Of a stretch of DNA of 39,669 nt, positions 5,873-11,310 are shown one piece after another. The first letter of the stretch is position 1. Each line of letters opens with the position of its first letter. The notes beneath the pieces were generated by a model. It was not told the DNA's origin, made no database searches, and saw only the letters and a program-made list of their open reading frames with translations. A program made the position numbers and the translations under genes. The stretch covers positions 1 through 39,669 of IMG/VR virus record IMGVR_UViG_3300046504_000062. The stretch is one strand, 5' to 3'. Origin of the DNA: a virus.

Positions 5873-5943
5873 GCGTTCATAGCGTAATGGCAACGCCTCT
5901 GTTTTCCAAACAGAAGATGAGGGTTCGATTCCCTTTGGATGCT
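5873..5943 (+). tRNA. tRNA-Gly(UCC)
   Basis: A 71-nt cloverleaf: acceptor GCGTTCA/TGGATGC with G-U pairs, D stem GCGT/ACGC, anticodon stem TCTGT/ACAGA with loop TTTCCAA (anticodon UCC), T arm GAGGG-TTCGATT-CCCTT. U33 is normal here. CCA is not encoded. An ORF starts three bases downstream. Confidence 0.92.
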
Positions 5944-5946
5944 CAT

Positions 5947-6072
5947 ATGAAATTTCGTCGCAAAAAATCACAGCGACAAGTGCGCTGTACATTGTGTACT
6001 CCGTATAAATGGATGGGCAACAGTAAACAGAGATTAAAGAAGAGAGATTTAATAAATTTAGAAAAAAGTTGA
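5947..6072 (+). CDS. small basic protein (41 aa) after tRNA-Gly
   Basis: ATG 5947 follows the end of tRNA-Gly by three bases and TGA (6070-6072) falls inside the -35 box of the next promoter. The 41-residue product is strongly basic (MKFRRKKSQRQ), has one CTLC pair and an aromatic YKWMGN segment. A longer frame begins inside the tRNA at 5887, but that would translate tRNA sequence and is unlikely. No Shine-Dalgarno is present. Nucleic-acid binding is a guess from charge. Confidence 0.5.
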   Translation: MKFRRKKSQRQVRCTLCTPYKWMGNSKQRLKKRDLINLEKS

Positions 6073-6097
6073 CAATACTGTTTTAGTTGGATATGGT
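6069..6097 (+). promoter_or_regulatory. leaderless-type promoter for the nuclease
   Basis: TTGACA (6069-6074), 17 bp, TATGGT (6092-6097), then six bases and ATG at 6104. The predicted transcription start coincides with the A of the start codon. No Shine-Dalgarno exists. Confidence 0.65.
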
Positions 6098-6103
6098 TTA
6101 ATA

Positions 6104-6493
6104 ATGAACCTGTCCAGCTCACAATATAAAGGCGACGTGGCAAAGTCCATGGCCATATCAACATTTACAAAAATGGGATTTAACATCGGAATGCTATTAA
6201 CCGAATCTGCTCATTATGACTTGCTAGTTGATACATTAAAAGGAGTCAAGAGAGTTTCTATTAAATATTTAGGAAGTAAAAATGGAATGTTGGATTTGAG
6301 AAGTATACACTCAAATTCATCTGGGTATGTAATTAGAAAAACAGAAGAAAATGAATATGATTGGTTGTATATCTATACAAAAGATGGTAAAGAATATTTA
6401 TATGAGGAATGTCTTAATGGGAAAAGTTCTATAAAGCCTAAAGAAGAAAAAATAATTGGAAGGATTGAGCAATTGGTCGCTCAGCAATCTTGA
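6104..6493 (+). CDS. PD-(D/E)XK endonuclease, homing/PDDEXK_5-like
   Basis: A 129-residue protein with the start of this fold, YKGDVAKSMAISTFTKMGF, then SAHYDLLVD (catalytic D39) and VKRVSIKY, where K54 fits the last catalytic lysine; the usual Q/E two residues earlier is S. The layout resembles Pfam PDDEXK_5, which includes I-Ssp6803I-like homing enzymes. Free-standing nucleases in phage tRNA islands often promote spread of the island. Its 3' end is also the 5' half of tRNA-Ser(UGA): codons from 6458 onward double as acceptor, D arm and anticodon stem. Processing of that tRNA would cut the mRNA before its stop codon. The promoter gives a leaderless mRNA. Confidence 0.75.
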   Translation: MNLSSSQYKGDVAKSMAISTFTKMGFNIGMLLTESAHYDLLVDTLKGVKRVSIKYLGSKNGMLDLRSIHSNSSGYVIRKTEENEYDWLYIYTKDGKEYLYEECLNGKSSIKPKEEKIIGRIEQLVAQQS

Positions 6494-6543
6494 AAATTGC
6501 CGTTCGAAAGGACATTGAGGTTCGAGCCCTCATCTTTCCGCCA
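6458..6543 (+). tRNA. tRNA-Ser(UGA) with encoded CCA, overlapping a CDS
   Basis: Acceptor GGAAGGA (6458-6464) pairs with TCTTTCC (6533-6539), discriminator G, then CCA (6541-6543). D stem GAGC/GCTC, anticodon stem GCAAT/ATTGC with loop CTTGAAA, variable arm GTTC-GAAA-GGAC, T arm TGAGG-TTCGAGC-CCTCA. This is a clean type II serine tRNA. The first 36 nt lie inside the nuclease gene, and the anticodon TGA (6491-6493) is physically the stop codon of that gene. Confidence 0.92.
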
Positions 6544-6592
6544 GGACAGCTTGGAAGCTGGTAGTCTTGCTTACATAAAGAACTTCCATCAT
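6544..6592 (+). other. 49-nt spacer with tRNA-like 5' half
   Basis: Between tRNA-Ser(UGA) and tRNA-Cys. It contains a GGACAGC...GCTGGTAGTC stretch that resembles an acceptor plus D arm, but no anticodon arm or T arm can be closed. It may be a tRNA remnant or just spacer. Confidence 0.3.
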
Positions 6593-6665
6593 GGCCCGTT
6601 GGTGAAGTGGAAACACGGGAGTCTGCAAAACTCTAATCGCAACGGTTCGATTCTGTTACGGGCCT
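6593..6665 (+). tRNA. tRNA-Cys(GCA)
   Basis: 73 nt. Perfect acceptor GGCCCGT/ACGGGCC, D stem GTG/CAC, anticodon stem GGAGT/ACTCT with loop CTGCAAA (GCA), T arm AACGG-TTCGATT-CTGTT. No encoded CCA. Confidence 0.94.
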
Positions 6666-6671
6666 CATAAT

Positions 6672-6746
6672 ACGCGCGTAGTTCAGCGGTAGAACGCTTC
6701 TCTGATAAAGAAGAGGTGCATGGTCCAACTCCATGGGTGCGTACCA
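6672..6746 (+). tRNA. tRNA-Ile(GAU)
   Basis: Acceptor ACGCGCG (6672-6678) with GGTGCGT (6736-6742; last pair mismatched), D stem GTTC/GAAC, anticodon stem CTTCT/AGAAG with loop CTGATAA (GAU), T arm CATGG-TCCAACT-CCATG. The discriminator is A6743. The following CCA (6744-6746) shares two bases with the P1 helix of the RNase P RNA, so tRNA 3' end and ribozyme 5' end meet here. Confidence 0.9.
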
Positions 6747-7040
6747 ACATCGAGACAAGGCCCCGAAAGGGGAGGAAACTCCAGACTCCAAGAGCAACCT
6801 GCCTCAATAAAATGAGGGCACCGAAAGGTGACAGTTTAGAGCAACAGTGACGAATCTAGCGGTGAATTATCCTGTGTATACATGGGGTGGGCATTCAAAC
6901 CCATAATCAAGTGCTAGGGTGAAACGGGCAATCCTCGGTGGAGCAAGTCCCGAGCTGATGATAAGGCTGACTCGGCCAAAGCAGAGGCGGACGCATTAGA
7001 TAGATCTTGTCATAAAACAGAATCTGGGTTACGGGTGTTG
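6745..7040 (+). ncRNA. rnpB: RNase P RNA (catalytic subunit)
   Basis: About 296 nt. P1 is CAACATC (6745-6751) with GGTGTTG (7034-7040). P2 is GACAAG (6754-6759) with CTTGTC (7006-7011). P3 is CCCC-GAAA-GGGG (6761-6772). The universal 5' core motif GAGGAAACTCCAGACTCC (6772-6789) differs from E. coli M1 at few positions. P4 forms as AC-(U)-CCAGA (6778-6785) with TCTGGGT (7023-7029), keeping the bulged U; E. coli has AG-(U)-CCGGG with CCCGGCU, so several pairs show compensatory change. AGGGTGAAACGG (6917-6928), GGAGCAAG (6940-6947) and ACAGAATCTGGGTTACGG (7017-7034) are the other conserved blocks. The RNA should remove tRNA 5' leaders with a host or phage protein subunit; no protein gene is visible. 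It is short because helices between AGGGTGAAA and GGAGCAAG are missing. Confidence 0.93.
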
Positions 7041-7043
7041 AAT

Positions 7044-7118
7044 ACTAACGTGGCTAAGGGGTAACAGCGCTTCTCTTATAAAGAAGGTCACACGTAGGTC
7101 CGAATCCTACCGTTAGTA
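7044..7118 (+). tRNA. tRNA-Ile(UAU)
   Basis: 75 nt. Perfect acceptor ACTAACG/CGTTAGT, D stem GCT/AGC, anticodon stem CTTCT/AGAAG with loop CTTATAA (UAU, reading AUA), T arm GTAGG-TCCGAAT-CCTAC, where the T loop starts TC instead of TT. No encoded CCA. It begins three bases after the RNase P RNA. Its anticodon stem is identical to that of tRNA-Ile(GAU), which suggests duplication of one tRNA-Ile around the ribozyme. Confidence 0.9.
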
Positions 7119-7120
7119 CA

Positions 7121-7354
7121 ATGAAGTCAGAAAAAGTTGCCATCGTTGATCTTAAATTGACTCAGCAAGAGCTCGAAGTCCTCTTCTATATCGTCGATGA
7201 CTGGAGAACTATGAAATCAGATGGTCAGCTAGACGTTATTTACCCAAATCATTCCACTTCTTCTACTCGTCTTATTCAAACTTTCGATCTTATTTTACGA
7301 GAAATGCGACAAGGGCCTGCTAAACGTTTACTTGACAAACCAGACTCGAACTGA
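7121..7354 (+). CDS. hypothetical protein (77 aa) starting at a tRNA end
   Basis: A 77-residue helical protein, VDLKLTQQELEVLFYIVDDW then a loop and LIQTFDLILREMRQG. No family recognised. Its ATG is the third base after tRNA-Ile(UAU), with no Shine-Dalgarno, so a tRNA 3' cut would yield a nearly leaderless mRNA. The last codons hold the -35 box of the promoter for the next gene. Confidence 0.6.
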   Translation: MKSEKVAIVDLKLTQQELEVLFYIVDDWRTMKSDGQLDVIYPNHSTSSTRLIQTFDLILREMRQGPAKRLLDKPDSN

Positions 7355-7360
7355 TATCAT
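7332..7360 (+). promoter_or_regulatory. leaderless-type promoter for recombination operon
   Basis: TTGACA (7332-7337), 17 bp, TATCAT (7355-7360), then six bases and ATG at 7367. The predicted first transcribed base is the A of the start codon. There is no Shine-Dalgarno. Confidence 0.68.
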
Positions 7361-7366
7361 TTATAT

Positions 7367-7990
7367 ATGACTGAAGAAGGAATTGTCTTACAAAAAGATG
7401 AATTAATGACCATTGGAGATCATTACGATCAGTACCTCGATAAACTCCAAACCTACGAAGATTATCTTTCATTTTATTCACAATTAGACGAAGCCTCTAG
7501 TGCGTTTTCATGGGTACGCGCAGATGTATTACTTCAGATGGTCATGAATCTGGGGGATAAGTCTGTCGAAGAATTAGCTAAAGATTTAAAACAACCACGT
7601 AGTACCGTCACTAATTATGTACGAGTAGCGCGTGCATTCCCCCCAGATAAACGAGAACCTATCGTACCATTTTCTACTCACTACCAAGCTTCTTATGCAG
7701 ATTCCTATAACGAAAAAACCAAAGTGTTTGATGGGGAACTGAGATTCGAATTAATCAAAAAAGCAGCAGATGATGGACTTTCAGTGCGCCAAGTCATTAA
7801 ACAGATGCAAGAAACCAAAGCTCTCAAATCTGCTCCAGACGAAGATACCGCAAGAATGATTGCTGATGCAGAACAAAAGGCCCACGATATTATGAAAATG
7901 TGTGGCTCTCTACGTGATGACGTTAAAACTGGCAATAAACAATCCTACGAATCATTATTCAAAATTCACGAGTTTGTCTTTCCACATTAA
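7367..7990 (+). CDS. ParB/KorB-like helix-turn-helix protein
   Basis: A 207-residue soluble protein. Residues about 66-90 form a clear helix-turn-helix, SVEELAKDLKQPRSTVTNYVR, and a second motif, LIKKAADDGLSVRQVIKQM, resembles the helix that follows the HTH in ParB/KorB-type proteins. A ParB nuclease or CTPase box is not evident. The C-terminal part is helical. It is first in a short operon with the RecA-like gene, which starts two bases after its stop. It may regulate the operon or help load recombination proteins; both are inference. Confidence 0.65.
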   Translation: MTEEGIVLQKDELMTIGDHYDQYLDKLQTYEDYLSFYSQLDEASSAFSWVRADVLLQMVMNLGDKSVEELAKDLKQPRSTVTNYVRVARAFPPDKREPIVPFSTHYQASYADSYNEKTKVFDGELRFELIKKAADDGLSVRQVIKQMQETKALKSAPDEDTARMIADAEQKAHDIMKMCGSLRDDVKTGNKQSYESLFKIHEFVFPH

Positions 7991-7992
7991 TT

Positions 7993-8859
7993 ATGGCCAA
8001 GAAACCTGCCGAACCAACAACAGAGCCAAAACCTACTCTCAATCGTATCATCGCTGAATTAAATAAAAAGTTCGGACTAAATATTATTGGCAGATTGGGT
8101 GACATGCCCACTATTCAAATTCCTCGTTTATCCACTAGCATTGCTCCTTTAGACGTAGCTACAGGTGGCGGCTTACCAGCTAAAGGCATGATTGAATTAT
8201 TTGGTATCCCCTCTAGCGGTAAAAGTCTCATTTCGCTTCTCACTATAGCTCAGGCACAAAAAGAAGGAAAAGAATGCGTCTATATTGACGCAGAAAATTC
8301 ATTCGATCCTCATTTTGCAGAACAATTGGGTGTTGATGTTAAAAAATTAGTAGTGACACAGGTTTCTATTGGAGAAGATACCATTGACTTGCTTTGTAAA
8401 TTACTTCCCTCAGTGCCTGCCATTATTGTTATCGATTCTATCGCGGCCCTTATTACACAAGATGAAGTTGATGAGCCAATGGAAAAGAATTTTATGGCTG
8501 TGAAGGCTAGATTGCTTTCCCGAGCACTCGCTAAAATTAATGTTTTAAATAAAGGGACACTTATCATCGGTATTAATCAGTTACGGTCTACAATGGCACT
8601 ATACGGGCCACAAACTACCACTCCAGGAGGACGTGCTGTAGGTCATTGGTCATTGATGAGAATTGAAGTTAAAAAAAGCGAACTACTCTACGAAGAAGAT
8701 AAAAAAACGAATCCAGTTATTGGGCAATTAGTCTCATGCACTGTGGTTAAAAATAAGACAGCTCCTCCATATAAATTGGGATCATTCAAGTTTTTCTATG
8801 ATCCAATGAGGGTGGAGGTTAATCGTGAAAAAGTGGAAGAAAAAGGAACAGAAGGATAA
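7993..8859 (+). CDS. RecA/UvsX-like recombinase
   Basis: A 288-residue protein with Walker A GIPSSGKS (71-78), the catalytic glutamate in DAENSFD (E101), Walker B IIVIDS (144-149), the INQLRS segment and a TTPGGRAVG stretch in the L2 region. It should form ATP-dependent filaments on single-stranded DNA and drive strand exchange, working with the SSB and resolving via RusA. It is shorter than bacterial RecA (about 350) because the C-terminal domain is missing, as in other phage versions. The N-terminal residues are Pro/Lys-rich. Its 3' end overlaps the next gene by 35 nt. Confidence 0.92.
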   Translation: MAKKPAEPTTEPKPTLNRIIAELNKKFGLNIIGRLGDMPTIQIPRLSTSIAPLDVATGGGLPAKGMIELFGIPSSGKSLISLLTIAQAQKEGKECVYIDAENSFDPHFAEQLGVDVKKLVVTQVSIGEDTIDLLCKLLPSVPAIIVIDSIAALITQDEVDEPMEKNFMAVKARLLSRALAKINVLNKGTLIIGINQLRSTMALYGPQTTTPGGRAVGHWSLMRIEVKKSELLYEEDKKTNPVIGQLVSCTVVKNKTAPPYKLGSFKFFYDPMRVEVNREKVEEKGTEG

Positions 8860-9154
8860 AGAATTCTTTGGTGGTACTCTTCAGCGCGGTAGTGGAAATC
8901 AGTGGGCATTCCCTGGTGACATAAAAACTGCCGATCTTCTTATCGAAAGCAAACAAACAGATAAAAATTCCTTCACAATTACCAGACAACTTTGGGATAA
9001 AATTTATGAGGAAGCACTGTTATTATACAGATATCCCTTGATGTCCATCAAAATTAAAGATATAGATTTAGTAGTGATGAGTAGAGAAGATTTTAACCGT
9101 CTAACTTGTGGAGCTCTTTTGCCGCCTGCTGACCATATTCCTCATAAAGAATAA
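8825..9154 (+). CDS. PD-(D/E)XK nuclease, resolvase-like
   Basis: A 109-residue protein with the compact nuclease core RGSGNQWAFPGDIKTADLLIE... D32, E41 and K43 (in ESKQT) fit the PD-(D/E)XK metal site. This resembles small Hjc/phage resolvase-type enzymes. The start is GTG 8825, supported by GGAGG six bases upstream within the RecA-like gene. It is the last plus-strand gene, and its 3' end overlaps the convergent DUF1599-like gene by 62 nt. It would cleave branched DNA or DNA ends; which one is not visible. Confidence 0.75.
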   Translation: MKKWKKKEQKDKEFFGGTLQRGSGNQWAFPGDIKTADLLIESKQTDKNSFTITRQLWDKIYEEALLLYRYPLMSIKIKDIDLVVMSREDFNRLTCGALLPPADHIPHKE

Positions 9155-9467
9155 TACACAGAATTGCATATACGGCCATATCCATTAAGGTGTCCGTGAA
9201 CGATTCACCCACGAGATCTTTTTTCCCTTTGGCAAGTTCTTGAAGACGCGACCACTTGTCTGACATCCGAACCAAAGCACCGAGATATGCGGGGATTCCG
9301 AAAGATTCACTTTGTTTAAGATTTGAAAGGGGATCGGTATCTTTGGAGTAATTGTTGTTTTTTCTGTCATGGAGATCTTCCATTTCTTTGAGAAGTGCAT
9401 AGAAGCGAGGATGCCCGTGATGTAGGTTTTCTCTTATTTGTACAGCTTGTCCCTGTTTCTGTCCCAT
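9093..9467 (-). CDS. DUF1599/Nmad1-like nucleotide-modification protein
   Basis: A 124-residue helical protein. HPRFYALLKEMEDLHDRKNN, then LVRMSDKWSRLQEL and ESFTDTLMDMAVYAIL give the acid-rich EXXLH / DKxxRL / DTLMDxAxYA pattern of DUF1599 (Nmad1), a relative of MazG-type all-alpha NTP pyrophosphohydrolases found in phages. It probably acts on a modified or non-canonical nucleotide. It overlaps the MazG-like gene by 34 nt, and its 3' end lies antisense to the plus-strand nuclease gene. Confidence 0.78.
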   Translation of the reverse strand: MGQKQGQAVQIRENLHHGHPRFYALLKEMEDLHDRKNNNYSKDTDPLSNLKQSESFGIPAYLGALVRMSDKWSRLQELAKGKKDLVGESFTDTLMDMAVYAILCIILYEEYGQQAAKELHKLDG

Positions 9468-9847
9468 ACTGATTTAAGTTTAGCTCTTGCCTCATCTCTT
9501 GTCAATCCCCCATCCATCAGCTCTTGCATTTCGACAGGATTATACTTGTGGTAATTTCTGGTCATCTTGGCCCCGAGGGTTTGAGGAAGATCGATGCTGT
9601 AGCGATTAGCAATTTCAACTGCAAATAGGATGACATCAGCCAATTCTGCTCCAACTGCGTCAGAGTCGCCCATTAAAATTGCTTCGTGTAATTCTTGGGT
9701 TTCTCCTTTAAGCATTTCCATGAGACTTTGAGGAGTCTGCTCAGCGTTTAGCCCTTTAGAAAATTGCGCATAAATACCTTGGAGTTCGTGGACTCCCTCA
9801 ATTGGCGTTATGGTGCTTCTAATTTCATTTGGACTACTCTCTACCAT
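9434..9847 (-). CDS. MazG-like nucleotide pyrophosphohydrolase
   Basis: A 137-residue protein with the MazG metal-binding pattern: KGETQELHEAI (ExxE) followed by GAELADVILFAVEIA (ExxD), and the tail KMTRNYHKYNP. Members hydrolyse NTP to NMP and pyrophosphate, cleaning the nucleotide pool or lowering alarmone levels. It starts inside the end of the metallophosphoesterase gene (14-nt overlap), so the two are probably coupled. Confidence 0.85.
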   Translation of the reverse strand: MVESSPNEIRSTITPIEGVHELQGIYAQFSKGLNAEQTPQSLMEMLKGETQELHEAILMGDSDAVGAELADVILFAVEIANRYSIDLPQTLGAKMTRNYHKYNPVEMQELMDGGLTRDEARAKLKSVWDRNRDKLYK

Positions 9848-10814
9848 GACTGGCTTTCCCCTTATGTTGCATGAAATTCAACAATATTAAACTTCTCATA
9901 ATCTCTTTGCCTGAATCAGCATTTCCTACTAATTCAAACTTTTTCTGGTCTGGCCAAAGGAAAAAGGCATAGCCTGGTTCTCCAGCTGGGCCTAATCCCC
10001 ACTTTTTTCCCGTCGGATCGTTCATTTTATACGTTCCGCCATCAATAACTAATTTCCTTTCACCTGCCCGACTAAATAATTCTGCACTAGCCTGATGATC
10101 ATGGCCAGTTAATATAATATCGGTTCCAGGATAGGAGAATTCTAATGCGCGCTTAGGTCCATTTGTCAAGTTTAATTTACTCGTTCCCCAGTGCTTATGA
10201 GTAATGCCAACATTGTATTCTTGGTTGCCCGCGTGGATAGATAAAACACCCCCGTGAGAAAAGATTGGAGCCTTAATATCGCGCATCCACGTATTGTAGT
10301 AATCATATCCAGACAAACTCTGCCAATCCTCATGATTACCATAACAAATAACGCCTAATTTATTGGAGCGATCCAACTCTTTTAATTTTTCCATGAATGT
10401 TTGAGCTTGCATCTGAGGGGAAATAGCGTCACCCATAATGCCCGCGTCGGCATGTTTTACTCCGAAGTTATCAATGCCATCTCCACCCATAATAAGGAAG
10501 GTGTTTGGAAGGTGTTCTACGATATCCAAATGACGACTTAAACGGTCATAATCCACGCCAATAGATCCATAGTGTACGTCAGTCATGTAGACGATCATGG
10601 ATGGTAATTCAGGGAATTTAGGTTGAAGATTCCACGTAGCATGTTCTTGACCTACCTCAGCATCCTCATTCAAAGACTGTGCTTCTTTAATGAATCGTGT
10701 TACTCGGCCAAAATCAATGTGAGCTTCTTTTTTATCAGGAAAGATAGTGCCAGACTCTGGTAGACCAGGTAGTGCATTTTGTTCAGCTGGTCCGTTAAGA
10801 GTTTCTGCTGGCAT
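9834..10814 (-). CDS. calcineurin-like metallophosphoesterase
   Basis: A 326-residue protein with the complete metallophosphoesterase signature: TDVH (78-81), GGD (110-112), GNHE (159-162) and GHDHQ near the C-terminal third. The first 60 residues are a polar extension without homology that I recognise. The family hydrolyses phosphomono- or diesters using two metals; DNA ends, cyclic nucleotides and capped products are all possible. AAGGAG just before ATG 10814 supports the start. It stands between the holin and the MazG-like gene, so it belongs to the end of the late operon. Confidence 0.9.
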   Translation of the reverse strand: MPAETLNGPAEQNALPGLPESGTIFPDKKEAHIDFGRVTRFIKEAQSLNEDAEVGQEHATWNLQPKFPELPSMIVYMTDVHYGSIGVDYDRLSRHLDIVEHLPNTFLIMGGDGIDNFGVKHADAGIMGDAISPQMQAQTFMEKLKELDRSNKLGVICYGNHEDWQSLSGYDYYNTWMRDIKAPIFSHGGVLSIHAGNQEYNVGITHKHWGTSKLNLTNGPKRALEFSYPGTDIILTGHDHQASAELFSRAGERKLVIDGGTYKMNDPTGKKWGLGPAGEPGYAFFLWPDQKKFELVGNADSGKEIMRSLILLNFMQHKGKASHGRE

Positions 10815-10822
10815 AAATCTCC

Positions 10823-11122
10823 TTAGAAGCGGGTAATACCCGCAGTGAGGTTACTGGTTTCTCCAGTAATTTCCTCTTTAGCTTTTCCGACTTCGTGAAG
10901 CCATTTATCTATAGATCGTAGACCTGTTGTTACAAGACCAACGATATAGAGTTTGGTTGTTGGATCAACGTGTGCGCCTAGAATCGCTTCAACTAACAAG
11001 GAAATAACTCCTGTGGTAATAATATAAGAAACGACGGCGAGAGCGATAACACGAGAGCCTTCTTTAAGGCCTTCTCTAATTGCGCTTGGGATTTGTTCCC
11101 ATAATGCTTGGATTTTGTTCAT
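10823..11122 (-). CDS. holin (two membrane segments)
   Basis: A 99-residue protein: a charged amphipathic N-terminus, two hydrophobic stretches (about residues 26-46 and 54-75) and a charged tail. Downstream of a CHAP endolysin this is the expected holin, which would form membrane lesions and time lysis. ATG 11122 has AAAGGGGGTGA five bases upstream and its own promoter (11146-11173). A longer frame starts further upstream but would pass through that ribosome site. Host membrane location is inferred. Confidence 0.75.
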   Translation of the reverse strand: MNKIQALWEQIPSAIREGLKEGSRVIALAVVSYIITTGVISLLVEAILGAHVDPTTKLYIVGLVTTGLRSIDKWLHEVGKAKEEITGETSNLTAGITRF

Positions 11123-11309
11123 AAATGTCACCCCCTTTCTTTGTTTGTATAACACTAATAAAAGTTTTGTAAAGGTGTTTATACCTTATACACGGCATAT
11201 GCTCTTCGATGAATAATGGCTTTAATACGCGATATTCATTAAGACTCTTGCAAAATAGAACCGTTCCGCAATATTCGCAGGAAAGCGGCCCCTCTGAAAA
11301 TAAAGACAT
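11076..11309 (-). CDS. possible small zinc-binding protein (77 aa)
   Basis: ATG 11309 follows the endolysin stop in a TAATATG junction. The product starts MSLFSEGPLSCEYCGTVLFC and has two close cysteine pairs but no second knuckle further on. The frame runs across the holin promoter and ends 46 nt inside the holin gene, which weakens the case. The junction motif, shared with many real genes here, argues for it. Confidence 0.45.
   Translation of the reverse strand: MSLFSEGPLSCEYCGTVLFCKSLNEYRVLKPLFIEEHMPCIRYKHLYKTFISVIQTKKGGDIYEQNPSIMGTNPKRN
11146..11173 (-). promoter_or_regulatory. promoter for holin
   Basis: Minus strand TTTACA (11173-11168), 16 bp, TATACA (11151-11146) with TAGTGT just upstream of the -10, as in the other late promoters. 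The 5' leader is about 17 nt and carries AAAGGGGGTGA. Confidence 0.55.
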
Positions 11310-11310
11310 A

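Noticed and set aside
5887-5946. Reading frame beginning inside tRNA-Gly
   Set aside because: It would translate the anticodon arm and T arm of a well-formed tRNA. The start after the tRNA (5947) is more plausible.
6544-6592. Possible eighth tRNA between tRNA-Ser(UGA) and tRNA-Cys
   Set aside because: Only an acceptor/D-arm-like stretch can be seen. No anticodon stem or TTC arm can be formed.
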